The notes below the pieces were generated by a model that ran no database searches, had not been told where the DNA came from, and was given only the letters and a program-made list of their open reading frames with translations. Shown piece after piece: positions 26,751 to 34,903 of a stretch of DNA of 64,000 nucleotides. The translations under genes and the position numbers were made by a program. Numbering within the stretch: the first letter of the stretch is position 1; each line of letters begins with the position of its first letter. Origin of the DNA: Pseudomonadota bacterium (GTDB taxonomy: Bacteria; Pseudomonadota; Alphaproteobacteria; Rhodobacterales; Rhodobacteraceae). The stretch is taken from assembly GCA_020161655.1 (NCBI GenBank), contig JAIUPC010000012.1, positions 434,001 through 498,000 on the forward strand, in the 5' to 3' direction.

Positions 26751-27116
26751 ATGACCGCCGAAAGCAAAGATCCGATCGAGGGCACGCCCCTGATCCGCCC
26801 CTCTACGACCGACCACCCGCTTTACGACGGCGTGGTCGAGGCCTGCCGGACGGTCTATGACCCTGAGATTCCAGTCAATATCTATGACCTCGGCCTGATC
26901 TACACGATCGACATTTCACCCGAGAACGCGGTCAGGATCATCATGACCCTGACCGCGCCGGGCTGCCCGGTCGCGGGCGAGATGCCGGGCTGGGTCGCCG
27001 ATGCGGTGGAGCCCCTGGACGGCGTGAAGCAGGTTGACGTGGAGATGACCTTCAACCCGCAATGGGGCATGGACATGATGTCCGACGAGGCGCGGCTGGA
27101 ACTTGGATTCATGTGA
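26751..27116 (+). CDS. SufT/MIP18-type iron-sulfur assembly factor (DUF59)
   Basis: A small cytosolic protein of 121 residues of the DUF59/MIP18 family, which helps mature iron-sulfur proteins. The characteristic motif VYDPEIPVNIYDLGLIY (about 38-54) is present, followed by IIMTLTAPGCPVAGEMP with the conserved TxPxC cysteine. A short N-terminal extension (about 1-25) precedes the domain, as in SufT proteins that accompany suf operons. The other suf genes are not here, although an IscA-type gene lies 1.5 kb downstream. The gene starts behind a good -10 and ends inside the AT-rich palindrome of the next operon. Confidence 0.9.
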   Translation: MTAESKDPIEGTPLIRPSTTDHPLYDGVVEACRTVYDPEIPVNIYDLGLIYTIDISPENAVRIIMTLTAPGCPVAGEMPGWVADAVEPLDGVKQVDVEMTFNPQWGMDMMSDEARLELGFM

Positions 27117-27172
27117 ATCAAGTAACCTGACTTGATTTTATCTTATTAAGTGTTATAGCTTGATTTATAACA
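27116..27172. promoter_or_regulatory. AT-rich promoter region with two palindromes before the SatD-like gene
   Basis: Two perfect inverted repeats lie here: AATCAAGT-n6-ACTTGATT (27116-27137) and TGTTATA-n8-TATAACA (27151-27172). The half-site CTTGATT recurs at 27131 and 27159. TTGATT (27132) and TTATAG (27153) could form -35/-10 elements 15 bp apart. The stretch is markedly AT-rich against its surroundings and ends about 20 bp before the start codon. Confidence 0.5.
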
Positions 27173-27192
27173 GTCAAGGCAAAAGGCTTGAC

Positions 27193-27846
27193 ATGACAGC
27201 CAATCAAGCGGTCCTCACCGGCGATCTGATTGCCTCGACGCAGGCCAGCCCCGAGGCTGTGGATCGCGCAATGGCCGTCCTTGCGGCGGCGGCGGACGAG
27301 ATCGCGGGCTGGCGTCTCACCGAAAACACCAAGGTCGGCGACACCCATTTCACCCGCTTTCGCGGCGACGGCTGGCAGATCATCGTTTCTCTCGCCCGGT
27401 TCGGCCTCAAGGCTGCGCTTCTGATGTACGCCCGGCTTGCAGCCGACCCCGGCCTGCCCCTGACGCGGGTCGCGGTCGGCATATCGACCATCGACCGCAT
27501 CTCCGGCCCCGACCTGTCGGACGCCTATGGCGCCGCCTTCGCCGTCTCGGGCCGCGCGCTGGGCGAGATGGAGCGTGGCGAAAGGCTGCGGGCGGATGGG
27601 CATGGCGTCACGCCGCGCGATGCCGCCCTGATCGCGCTCCTCAATGACAGGATCTCTGACTGGAGCGCGGAACAGGCCGAGGCCATCGCCCATGTCATTG
27701 CACCCGATGCGCCGACGCAAGCCGCCATTGCCGGCAGGCTTGGCATATCGCCACAGGCACTGAGCTACCGGCTGACGGGCGCGCGCTGGCCGACGCTGAA
27801 GCGAGTGCTGGCCGCATGGGAAGAGCCTGAGGAGGAAATGCCATGA
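27193..27846 (+). CDS. SatD-like protein: cyclase-like N-terminal domain plus C-terminal HTH
   Basis: A 217-residue protein resembling the SatD family. The N-terminal part (about 5-125) has a pattern reminiscent of class III nucleotide-cyclase/palm folds: TGDLIAST at 9-16, FRGDGWQ at 56-62, RVAVGISTID at 92-101 and AYGAAFAVSGRAL at 111-123. The C-terminal part has a helix-turn-helix, TQAAIAGRLGISPQALSYRLTGARW (about 175-199). So it looks like a sensor or enzyme domain joined to a DNA-binding domain, possibly binding the palindromes upstream. Its stop overlaps the start of a DUF3307 membrane protein by 4 bp, so the two form an operon. No catalytic activity is claimed; the fold resemblance is my inference. 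Confidence 0.7.
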   Translation: MTANQAVLTGDLIASTQASPEAVDRAMAVLAAAADEIAGWRLTENTKVGDTHFTRFRGDGWQIIVSLARFGLKAALLMYARLAADPGLPLTRVAVGISTIDRISGPDLSDAYGAAFAVSGRALGEMERGERLRADGHGVTPRDAALIALLNDRISDWSAEQAEAIAHVIAPDAPTQAAIAGRLGISPQALSYRLTGARWPTLKRVLAAWEEPEEEMP

Positions 27847-28568
27847 TCGAAACCTTCGCCGCCCTCCTTTTCGCTCATGTCATCGCCGATTTCGTGCTGC
27901 AGACCGGCTATATCGCGATGAACAAGCGCCGGGCCGGGGTACTGCTTCTGCATTCCGTCATCGTCCTGATGACGGCGCAGGCGGCACTTGGCCGGGTGGA
28001 CGCCTGGGAACTGGCGGTTCTTGCGCTGGTCCACGGGGTCGCGGACTGGGCCAAGGCGCGGTTCGGCAGGCCGGGGCTTGGCCCCTTCCTTGCCGATCAG
28101 GCGGTCCATTTCGGAACCATCCTCCTTCTTGCCGCTCTCAGGCCCGGTCTCTGGGCCGGCGGTCTCTGGGCCGGTCCTGGTGCCGACTGGCTGCCCGGCC
28201 TGATGGCCCTGATCGCGGGGGCGATCCTTGCCACCCGCGCCGGCGGTTTTGCCGTCGGCCTCCTGATGCAGCCCTGGGCCAGTGCCGATCTGCCGAAGGG
28301 GCTGACGAATGGCGGCAAGCTGATCGGGCTTCTCGAACGCGGGCTGATCTTCCTTCTCGTGATGGTCGACCAGCCGGCCGGGATCGGCTTTCTAGTCGCC
28401 GCGAAATCGGTCCTCAGATTCGAGACGACATCGAAGGACCAGCAGGCCGGCGAATATGTCATCATCGGCACGCTTGCCTCCTTCGGCTGGGCGATCCTTT
28501 TGGCCTATGCGACGCGCCTTCTGATGGGGGCTTTGCCGCCGCTTGGAATTCCTCCCGTTAATCCTTAG
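27843..28568 (+). CDS. DUF3307 family integral membrane protein
   Basis: A 241-residue polytopic membrane protein with about six hydrophobic segments. DUF3307 hallmarks are the N-terminal AHVIADFVLQTGYIA (about 11-25), the LVHGVADWAKARF segment (about 64-76) and FLADQAVHFGTI (about 84-95), with His/Asp residues inside membrane segments. The function of the family is unknown. It is translationally coupled (ATGA) to the SatD-like gene, and such pairing suggests a regulator/sensor with its membrane partner. It ends just before the IscA-type gene. Confidence 0.78.
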   Translation: MIETFAALLFAHVIADFVLQTGYIAMNKRRAGVLLLHSVIVLMTAQAALGRVDAWELAVLALVHGVADWAKARFGRPGLGPFLADQAVHFGTILLLAALRPGLWAGGLWAGPGADWLPGLMALIAGAILATRAGGFAVGLLMQPWASADLPKGLTNGGKLIGLLERGLIFLLVMVDQPAGIGFLVAAKSVLRFETTSKDQQAGEYVIIGTLASFGWAILLAYATRLLMGALPPLGIPPVNP

Positions 28569-28596
28569 ATTAAACGTCAGGAAACGGAGAAGCGAG

Positions 28597-28971
28597 ATGT
28601 TCGGCATTCCCGGCAAGGCCCCGGTCACGATCACCCCCCGTGCGGTCGCGCAGATCGCGCGGCTGATGGCGCGCGACAAGGCCTACGGCCTCAAGCTCGG
28701 CGTCAAGAAGGGCGGCTGTGCGGGCATGGAATACACCATGGAATTCGCGGCGGAGCCCGGCCCGATGGATGAAGTCGTCGAACAGGACGGCGCTCGGGTA
28801 ATGATTGCCCCAATGGCGCAGATGTTCCTCTTCGGGACCGAGATCGACTATGAAACCTCGCTTCTCGAAGCCGGGTTCAAGTTCAACAACCCCAATGTCG
28901 CCGAAGCCTGCGGCTGCGGGGAATCGATCAAGTTCAAGGACGCGCCCGGCCCCGCCGAAGCCAAGGCATGA
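28597..28971 (+). CDS. IscA/SufA/ErpA-type iron-sulfur carrier (HesB family)
   Basis: An A-type iron-sulfur cluster carrier of 124 residues. The three conserved cysteines are visible: one in KKGGCAGMEYTMEF (about residue 40) and two in EACGCGESI (about 107-109). The surrounding ITPRAVAQIARLMA start is typical. ATG 28597 lies downstream of AACGGAGAAGCGAG, a good ribosome-binding site; longer frames run into the DUF3307 gene. Its C-terminus overlaps the TfoX-like start by 4 bp. It may act with the SufT-like factor upstream, but the two are separated by the SatD/DUF3307 pair. Confidence 0.92.
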   Translation: MFGIPGKAPVTITPRAVAQIARLMARDKAYGLKLGVKKGGCAGMEYTMEFAAEPGPMDEVVEQDGARVMIAPMAQMFLFGTEIDYETSLLEAGFKFNNPNVAEACGCGESIKFKDAPGPAEAKA

Positions 28972-29291
28972 GCGTCTCCGACGCCGACATCGCCTTCGCG
29001 CGCGAGATTTTCGCGGGCCTTGGTCCCCTCTCGCACCGCAAGATGATGGGCGGTCTCTGCCTTTACCGTGACGGCACGATCTTCGCGATCCTCAGTGCCG
29101 ATGGCTCGATCTGGCTGAAGGGTGCGGGCGATGCCGCCGCGCACATGGTGGCTGAGGGCTGGGAGCGCTGGACCTATACCCGCAAGGACGGCAAGGAAAC
29201 CTCCATGCCGTACTGGCGCCTGCCTGACGCGGCCCTTGACGATCCCGCCCTTGCCTGTTCTTTGGCGCGCGACGCAATTTCCGCACTTTGA
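28968..29291 (+). CDS. TfoX/Sxy family N-terminal-domain protein
   Basis: A 107-residue protein with a single TfoX N-terminal domain: [33 protein letters not shown] (about 10-42) followed by [21 protein letters not shown]. Full-length TfoX/Sxy (about 200 residues) activates competence with CRP, but single-domain proteins like this are widespread and of unknown role. The start overlaps the IscA-type stop (ATGA) and the end abuts tpiA, so the three genes are probably one transcript. Confidence 0.85.
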   Translation: MSVSDADIAFAREIFAGLGPLSHRKMMGGLCLYRDGTIFAILSADGSIWLKGAGDAAAHMVAEGWERWTYTRKDGKETSMPYWRLPDAALDDPALACSLARDAISAL

Positions 29292-29302
29292 GGGTTGGGA
29301 CC

Positions 29303-30049
29303 ATGTCGAAAAAGCTCGCCGCCGGGAACTGGAAGATGAACGGTCTGGCCGCGAGCCTTGCCGAGATCGATGCGCTGGCGGGTGCCGTGAAGGGCGCGGG
29401 ATGCGAGGTTCTGATTTGCCCGCCGGCAATCCTGATCGCGCAGATGGCCGCGAAGGCCAAGGGCAGCAATGTCTTCGTCGGCGGCCAGGACTGCCACCCG
29501 AAGGTATCCGGAGCCCATACCGGCGATGTTGCCGCAGCGATGCTGGCCGATGCCGGGGCCTCCCACGTGATCCTCGGCCATTCCGAACGCCGCGCCGACC
29601 ACGGCGAGAGCGATGCCGACATCCGCGCCAAGGCCGAAGCTGCCGGGGCGGCGGGCCTTGTCCGCATCATCTGCGTCGGCGAGACGGAAGGCGAGCGTGA
29701 CGCCGGCCAGACGCTCGCCGTGATCGGCACCCAGCTTGACGGCTCCGTCCCCGATGCGGCGACCGCCGCCGATACGGTGATCGCCTATGAGCCGGTCTGG
29801 GCGATCGGCACCGGCCGCACCCCGACGCTGGAGCAGATCGCCGAGGTCCACGACTTCCTCCGCGACCGCCTGACCCGCCGTTTCGGCGCGGACGCCAGGG
29901 GGATGCGGCTTCTCTACGGAGGCTCGGTGAAACCCTCGAACGCCGCCGAGATCTTTGCGGTATCGAATGTCGACGGCGCGCTTGTCGGCGGTGCCTCGCT
30001 GAAGGCCGCCGATTTTGCAGGCATCGTGAGCGCCCTTTCCGCCGCCTGA
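29303..30049 (+). CDS. tpiA: Triose-phosphate isomerase
   Basis: Interconverts dihydroxyacetone phosphate and glyceraldehyde 3-phosphate in glycolysis and gluconeogenesis. The 248-residue TIM barrel has AAGNWKMNG with the catalytic Lys (about 6-14), GHSERR with the catalytic His (about 92-97), [13 protein letters not shown] with the catalytic Glu (about 160-172), and the phosphate loop [14 protein letters not shown] 29303 puts the NWK motif at its usual distance from the N-terminus; an upstream TTG in the same frame is not needed. It begins 11 bp after the TfoX-like stop. Confidence 0.97.
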   Translation: MSKKLAAGNWKMNGLAASLAEIDALAGAVKGAGCEVLICPPAILIAQMAAKAKGSNVFVGGQDCHPKVSGAHTGDVAAAMLADAGASHVILGHSERRADHGESDADIRAKAEAAGAAGLVRIICVGETEGERDAGQTLAVIGTQLDGSVPDAATAADTVIAYEPVWAIGTGRTPTLEQIAEVHDFLRDRLTRRFGADARGMRLLYGGSVKPSNAAEIFAVSNVDGALVGGASLKAADFAGIVSALSAA

Positions 30050-30133
30050 GAACGACCTTTCTGTCGCACGCAGGCCTGCGGCCCCGCCGGCGCGCCGCCA
30101 TCCTGAGCCGACCTTTGAGCACGGACCCCGCGC

Positions 30134-31045
30134 GTGACACTCCGCATCGAACAGGCCCCGGAGCCATCGTACGTGATGGCCGCCAACCTGATCTGCATGG
30201 CCTCCATGCTGATATGGGCGCTGGCCTTTCCGGCCGCCGATCACCTCCTGAAGATCTTCTCGCCCCTGCCGCTCAGCGCGCTGAGGATGATCCTTGCCGC
30301 CCTCTTCCTCCTGCCGCTCTGGGCGGCCCGGGACGGGTGGGCGGCGGTCAGGGACGCGCCCTGGGGCAAGGGCCTCTGGGTCGGCGGGATCGGCTTCGGC
30401 CTTGGCGCCTTCCTTCTCGTCTGGGCGCAGAGCCGGACGGATGCCGTCACCACCGCCGTCATCGCCGCGACGATGCCCGTCATCGGCATCACGCTTGAAC
30501 GCCTGACCGACCGGCGCCCGGTGCGGGCGCGCCTCATCCTCGGCCTTCTCCTCAGCCTCGCGGGCGGCATTTTCGCCTATCTAGCCCGCCTCGACGGGTT
30601 TTCCATCGGCCTTGGCGCGCTCGCGGCCTTCGGTTCGGTCCTCGTCTTTTCCTGGGGCTCGCAGCGCGCGGTGCTCGATTTCCCGGGCCTGTCCTCGATC
30701 GGGCGCACCACCGTCACCTTTGCCGGGGCGGCATTGGTCATGGCGGTGGCGTGGATCGCCGGCGCCGCCTTCGGCATGGCCGAGGTGAACTGGCCGGCCA
30801 TCGGCACGACCGAGATCGCGGCGCTGGCGCTTTACGGCATCGGCTCGCTGGCGCTGTCGCAGATCCTCTGGATCGTCAGCGTGGAACGGCTCGGCATCGG
30901 CATCGCCAGCATGCATATCAACGCCGCCCCCTTCTACGTGATGATCTTCGCCACCCTCCTTGGCGCGCCGTGGAACTGGGCGCAGGCGGCGGGGGCGGGC
31001 ATCGTCGTCCTCGGCGTCCTCATCGCGCAAGGACGGAAGGCTTGA
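30134..31045 (+). CDS. EamA/DMT-family transporter
   Basis: An inner-membrane metabolite exporter of the drug/metabolite transporter superfamily, 303 residues with ten predicted helices arranged as two EamA repeats (about 15-145 and 160-300). Hydrophobic segments such as GLWVGGIGFGLGAFLLVWAQS and RLILGLLLSLAGGIFAYLA and the loop SVERLGIGIASMHINAAPFYVMIFA fit the family. The substrate is unknown. GTG 30134 is kept because it includes the short conserved N-terminus (SYVMAANL); ATG 30176 is an alternative. It is followed after 31 bp by a P450 gene on the same strand. Confidence 0.87.
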   Translation: MTLRIEQAPEPSYVMAANLICMASMLIWALAFPAADHLLKIFSPLPLSALRMILAALFLLPLWAARDGWAAVRDAPWGKGLWVGGIGFGLGAFLLVWAQSRTDAVTTAVIAATMPVIGITLERLTDRRPVRARLILGLLLSLAGGIFAYLARLDGFSIGLGALAAFGSVLVFSWGSQRAVLDFPGLSSIGRTTVTFAGAALVMAVAWIAGAAFGMAEVNWPAIGTTEIAALALYGIGSLALSQILWIVSVERLGIGIASMHINAAPFYVMIFATLLGAPWNWAQAAGAGIVVLGVLIAQGRKA

Positions 31046-31076
31046 ACTTCGCCGCCGCCCGCGTTCATCTGGCACC

Positions 31077-32267
31077 ATGATAAAGCTTGCCCGCCTCGAC
31101 CAATCGCCGACCGATCCCGGCTTCGTCCAGAACCCCTACCCGTTCTACGAACGCGCCCGCAGTCTCGGTCCCTTCTTCCACTGGCAGGACTATGACCTGA
31201 CCTGCGCCGTCTCTGCGGCGACCGTGGGCGCGATCCTGCGCGACCGCCGTTTTGGCCGCGAGGAGCCGGCGGAGCTTCGCAAACCGATCCCGGACCACCA
31301 GAAGCCTTTCTACGCCGTCGAAGCCCATTCAATGCTGGAACTTGAGCCGCCCACCCACACGCGACTCCGGGGCCTCGTCCTCCGCGCCTTCACTTCGCGC
31401 CGCATCTCCGCGCTCCAGCCCGAAATCGCCGCGCTTTCGCATCAACTCATCGACGCTTTCCCGGCGGGTGACTTCGACCTCCTGACCCATTTCGCGCAGA
31501 AGCTGCCGGTCATCATCATCGCCCGCTTCCTCGGCGTGCCCGAGGAGCGCGCGGGCGACCTTCTCGCCTGGTCGAACGCCATGGTCGGCATGTACCAGGC
31601 CCGCCGCACCCGCGCGATGGAGGATGCCGCCGCAAACGCCGCGCAGGCCTTCGCCGACTTCATGCGCGCCTATGTCGAGGAACGAAGGGCAAGCCCCGCC
31701 GACGACCTCATCACCCATCTCATCAGCGCCGAGATGGAGGGCGAAAAGCTCTCGACCGACGAGCTTATCACCACCTGCATCCTCCTCCTGAACGCCGGGC
31801 ATGAGGCCACGGTCCATACATTAGGAAACGGCGTCAAAGCGCTCCTGGAAAACGGCTTTTCCGGCGACGCCCTCACGCCGGACCGGGCCGCCGGCACCGT
31901 CGAGGAAATCCTGCGCTTCGACCCCGCTCTCCATCTTTTCACCCGCTGGGCCTATGAGGATATCGAGCTTTCGGGCCACACCTTCCGCCGTGGCGACAGG
32001 GTCGGCTGCCTTCTCGCCGCCGCCAACCGCGATCCGCAAATCTGGGACGGCGCGGCGCGCTTCGACCCGGCGCGCGCCGTCAAACCCAACTTCACCTTCG
32101 GCGCCGGTATCCATTTCTGCGTCGGCGCCCCGCTCGCCCGGCTCGAACTCCAGACCGCGCTGCCGATCCTCTTCGAGCGCCTGCCCGACCTGCAATTCGC
32201 CAAGCCGCCGCGCTACGCCAACCTCTATCATTTCCACGGGCTGGAAAGCCTGATCCTGAAACCCTGA
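31077..32267 (+). CDS. Cytochrome P450
   Basis: A soluble bacterial heme monooxygenase of 396 residues. The heme-thiolate loop is FGAGIHFCVGAPLAR with Cys348. The I-helix oxygen-binding motif is LLNAGHEATVHT (about 239-250), and the K-helix ExxR is in EEILRFDP (about 280). Its size is typical of class I enzymes that depend on a ferredoxin and ferredoxin reductase. None is adjacent, although a ferredoxin-NADP reductase gene lies 4 kb downstream. The substrate is unknown. ATG 31077 excludes a long N-terminal extension that overlaps the transporter gene. The gene ends at repeat copy E. Confidence 0.93.
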   Translation: MIKLARLDQSPTDPGFVQNPYPFYERARSLGPFFHWQDYDLTCAVSAATVGAILRDRRFGREEPAELRKPIPDHQKPFYAVEAHSMLELEPPTHTRLRGLVLRAFTSRRISALQPEIAALSHQLIDAFPAGDFDLLTHFAQKLPVIIIARFLGVPEERAGDLLAWSNAMVGMYQARRTRAMEDAAANAAQAFADFMRAYVEERRASPADDLITHLISAEMEGEKLSTDELITTCILLLNAGHEATVHTLGNGVKALLENGFSGDALTPDRAAGTVEEILRFDPALHLFTRWAYEDIELSGHTFRRGDRVGCLLAAANRDPQIWDGAARFDPARAVKPNFTFGAGIHFCVGAPLARLELQTALPILFERLPDLQFAKPPRYANLYHFHGLESLILKP

Positions 32268-32270
32268 CCC

Positions 32271-32318
32271 TTTCATCTTGCCCCAAATACCTCGCGGGTC
32301 CGGGGCGCGCAGCCCCGG
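32271..32318 (+). repeat. Intergenic repeat, copy E (TTTCATCTTGCC variant) with hairpin, probable convergent terminator
   Basis: TTTCATCTTGCCCC, then AAATACCTCGCGGG, then a 7-bp hairpin CCGGGGC/GCCCCGG (32300-32318). It fills the 56-bp gap between the convergent P450 and Lrp-type genes, so it may end transcription from one or both sides. Confidence 0.55.
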
Positions 32319-32323
32319 CTACG

Positions 32324-32785
32324 TCACAACGGCAGCAAGGTCGTCGACTTGATCTCTTCCATGCTGAGAAGTGCGGTCACGTTGTGGATGCGCACTTCCG
32401 AGATCAGGGCCTGATAGAATGTGTCATAGGCGCGGGCGTTCTTCACCCGGACCTTCAGGATGTAGTCGATGTCCCCGGCAAGCCGGTGCGCTTCCAGCAC
32501 CTCGGGGCGTTTCCGCAATGTTTCCAGGAACTTGCGCTGCCAGTCGGACTCGTGTTCGCTGGTCCGGATCAGGACGAAGAAGCAGGCCTCCAGCCCCAGC
32601 GCCTCGGCGTCGAGAATGACGGTCTGCCGGCCGATCACGCCGGCCTCCTTCAGCTTGCGGATGCGGTTCCAGACGGGGGTCTTGGAAGAGCCGACCTTGC
32701 GCGCTATGTCGTCCAGCGACTGACCCGCGTCCTCCTGCAACTCGCCAAGAATTTTCCGATCCATGTCATCAAGACGGACTGACAT
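32324..32785 (-). CDS. Lrp/AsnC family transcriptional regulator
   Basis: A 153-residue Lrp-type regulator. The N-terminal winged HTH covers about 1-60 (LDDMDRKILGELQEDAGQSLDDIARKVGSSKTPVWNRIRKL). The C-terminal ligand-binding RAM domain covers about 65-150 (ACFFVLIRTSEHESDWQRKFLETL, VLEAHRLAGDIDYILKVRVKNARAYDTFYQ). It is divergent from the sulfite/APS reduction operon, a location seen in related bacteria, and probably controls it in response to an amino acid such as cysteine. Two AT-rich direct repeats in the shared region are candidate binding sites. The start is chosen at MSVRLDDMD. Confidence 0.9.
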   Translation of the reverse strand: MSVRLDDMDRKILGELQEDAGQSLDDIARKVGSSKTPVWNRIRKLKEAGVIGRQTVILDAEALGLEACFFVLIRTSEHESDWQRKFLETLRKRPEVLEAHRLAGDIDYILKVRVKNARAYDTFYQALISEVRIHNVTALLSMEEIKSTTLLPL

Positions 32786-32832
32786 TCGCTTTTTGCCTCC
32801 TTGGCGGAACAGGGGTTCCGGTCGCCTACCTA

Positions 32833-32895
32833 TACGGAACAATTTTCCTTATTCGCAAGGGTGTATGGCGCGGATACGGGAAAATTTCCTATATT
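32833..32895. promoter_or_regulatory. Two AT-rich direct repeats, candidate Lrp operator, with -10 of the sulfur operon
   Basis: TACGGAACAATTTTCCTTATT would be one repeat (32833-32853). A close copy, in which GGAAAATTTCC (32879-32889) is a perfect 11-bp palindrome, spans 32875-32895. The copies are 42 bp apart, about four helical turns. The second overlaps a TATATT (32890-32895) that could be the -10 of the operon starting at 32935. Confidence 0.5.
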
Positions 32896-32934
32896 AGACG
32901 CAGAATTACTGACCCGCCCAGCAGGAGCTTCAGG

Positions 32935-33240
32935 ATGGCCCGCGCCTTCATACCCAAAGTCGTCACCGCGAATGCGCTGATCGAAGGCGATGTCGTCTAT
33001 CTGACCGCGGACGACATCTGGAGCCGCAACCACGCCGAGGCCGAGCTGATCGAGGACGAGGCCCATGCGCAGCTTCGGCTCCTCAAGGCCGACCGCCAGC
33101 GCGACCGCGTCGTCGGCGCCTATCTCGCCGATGCCCGCATGGGCGATCACGGCCCCGAACCCATCCATTTCCGCGAAGCCTTCCGCACCCGCGGGCCTTC
33201 GAACTACGCGCACGGCAAGCAGGAGGCCGGCAATGTATAA
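32935..33240 (+). CDS. DUF2849 protein, first gene of the sulfite-reduction operon
   Basis: A 101-residue protein of the DUF2849 family: ARAFIPKVVTANALIEGDVVYLTADDIWSRNHAEAELIEDEAHAQLRL. It is short, hydrophilic and without cofactor motifs. The family is found next to sulfite/nitrite reductase genes in Alphaproteobacteria, but its role is not established; an accessory or electron-delivery function is only a guess. ATG 32935 follows a CAGGAGC ribosome-binding site. Its stop overlaps the hemoprotein start (ATGTATAA), so the two are translationally coupled. Confidence 0.85.
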   Translation: MARAFIPKVVTANALIEGDVVYLTADDIWSRNHAEAELIEDEAHAQLRLLKADRQRDRVVGAYLADARMGDHGPEPIHFREAFRTRGPSNYAHGKQEAGNV

Positions 33241-34903
33241 CTATACCGACTTCGACACCGCCTATGTCGCCAGCCGCAACGCGCAGTTCCGCCGCCAAGT
33301 GGAACGCCGCATCTCCGGCGCGCTGACCGAGGATGAGTTCCGCCCGCTCCGCCTGATGAACGGCCTCTACCTCCAGCTTCATGCCTACATGCTGCGCGTG
33401 GCGATCCCCTATGGGACGCTCAAGTCGGACCAGATGCGCCAGCTCGCGATGATCGCCGACCGCTGGGACAAGGGCTATGGCCATTTCACCACGCGCCAGA
33501 ACATCCAGTACAACTGGCCGAAGCTTTCGGACGTGCCGGATATTCTCGACGCGCTCGGCGAAGTGCAGATGCACGCGATCCAGACGAGTGGAAACACCAT
33601 CCGCAACGTCACCGCCGACCATTTCGCCGGCGCCGCCGCCGATGAGATCGGGGACCCGCGCCCGACGGCCGAGCTTGTCCGCCAGTGGTCGACCGACCAC
33701 CCGGAATTCCAGTTCCTCCCGCGCAAGTTCAAGATCGGCGTCTCCGGCGCCGCGCATGACCGCGCCGTCACCAAGTCGCATGACATCGGCCTGCGCATCG
33801 TCCGTGGCGGCAATGGCCAGACCGGCTACGAGGTTTTGGTCGGCGGCGGCCTTGGCCGCACGCCGATGGTCGGCCAGGTGATCCGGCCCTTCCTGAAGAA
33901 GGAAGACCTTCTCCCCTACCTCGAGGCCATCGTCTCGACCTACAACACGATGGGCCGGCGCGATAACAAGTACAAGGCGCGGATCAAGATCACCGTCTTC
34001 GAGAACGGCATGGAGAAATTCCGTGACGCCGTCGATGCGCGGTTCGAAGAGGTCAAGCGCGACTGGACCGGCGTGAACCCCGAGGTTCTGGCCCATATCG
34101 AACAGTCGTTCCTGCCGCCCGCCTTCCGTAACGCGCCCGTCGATGGCTATGAGACCGCCCGCAAGGCCGATCCGGTCTTCCGCGCCTGGACCGACACCAA
34201 CCTGACCGAGCATCGCCAGCCGGGCTATGCCATCGTCACCGTCTCGCTCAAAGCGCACGGCGCCACGCCGGGCGACGCGACCTCGGCGCAGATGCGGCTG
34301 CTGGCCGATCTGGCCGACAAGTATGGCCATGGCGAGCTCAGGATCAGCCACGAACAGAACGTGGTCCTGCCGCATGTCCACAAGTCCGACCTCTGGGCGC
34401 TGCACGCGAGCCTCAAGACCGAAGCCCTCGCCACCGCGAACTTCGGCCTTGTCTCCGACATCATCGCCTGCCCCGGCATGGATTACTGCGCGCTGGCCAC
34501 CGCCCGCTCGATCCCCGTCGCGCAGGAGATTGCCACCCATGTCCAGGCCATCGGGCTGGAAGAGGATATCGGCGCGCTGAAGATCAAGATCTCGGGCTGC
34601 ATCAACGCCTGCGGCCATCACCATGTCGGCCATATCGGCATCCTCGGCCTCGACCGGGCGGGCGTCGAGAACTACCAGATCACGCTTGGCGGCGATCATA
34701 CCGAAAACATGGTGATCGGCGAACGCGCTGGCCCCGGCTTTGCTTATGATGAAATCGTGCCGGCGATCGAACGGCTGCTGCGCGCCTATCTCGACGTGCG
34801 CGAAGATGCGTCCGAGACCTTCATCGACGCCTACCGCCGTCTTGGGCCGGCGCCGTTCAAGGCCGCGCTCTACCCGGATGAGGCGGCGCGAGATGCTGCT
34901 TGA
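33233..34903 (+). CDS. cysI: Assimilatory sulfite (nitrite/sulfite-family) reductase hemoprotein
   Basis: A six-electron reductase with siroheme and [4Fe-4S], here most likely reducing sulfite to sulfide. The 556-residue protein has the two-fold ferrodoxin-like repeats, and the cluster/siroheme ligands are Cys413, Cys419, Cys456 and Cys460 in ACPGMDYCALA and SGCINACGHHH. Siroheme-binding arginines lie in the GYGHFTTRQNIQYNW segment (about 78-92). Members of this family include nitrite reductases; the neighbouring cysH and DUF934 genes favour sulfite. The start ATG 33233 lies inside the end of DUF2849; upstream extensions would run through that gene. Confidence 0.92.
   Translation: MYNYTDFDTAYVASRNAQFRRQVERRISGALTEDEFRPLRLMNGLYLQLHAYMLRVAIPYGTLKSDQMRQLAMIADRWDKGYGHFTTRQNIQYNWPKLSDVPDILDALGEVQMHAIQTSGNTIRNVTADHFAGAAADEIGDPRPTAELVRQWSTDHPEFQFLPRKFKIGVSGAAHDRAVTKSHDIGLRIVRGGNGQTGYEVLVGGGLGRTPMVGQVIRPFLKKEDLLPYLEAIVSTYNTMGRRDNKYKARIKITVFENGMEKFRDAVDARFEEVKRDWTGVNPEVLAHIEQSFLPPAFRNAPVDGYETARKADPVFRAWTDTNLTEHRQPGYAIVTVSLKAHGATPGDATSAQMRLLADLADKYGHGELRISHEQNVVLPHVHKSDLWALHASLKTEALATANFGLVSDIIACPGMDYCALATARSIPVAQEIATHVQAIGLEEDIGALKIKISGCINACGHHHVGHIGILGLDRAGVENYQITLGGDHTENMVIGERAGPGFAYDEIVPAIERLLRAYLDVREDASETFIDAYRRLGPAPFKAALYPDEAARDAA

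Noticed and set aside
27132-27158. Claiming a defined promoter for the SatD-like gene
   Set aside because: The TTGATT/TTATAG pair has only a 15-bp spacer and several alternatives overlap; it is listed only as part of a candidate region.
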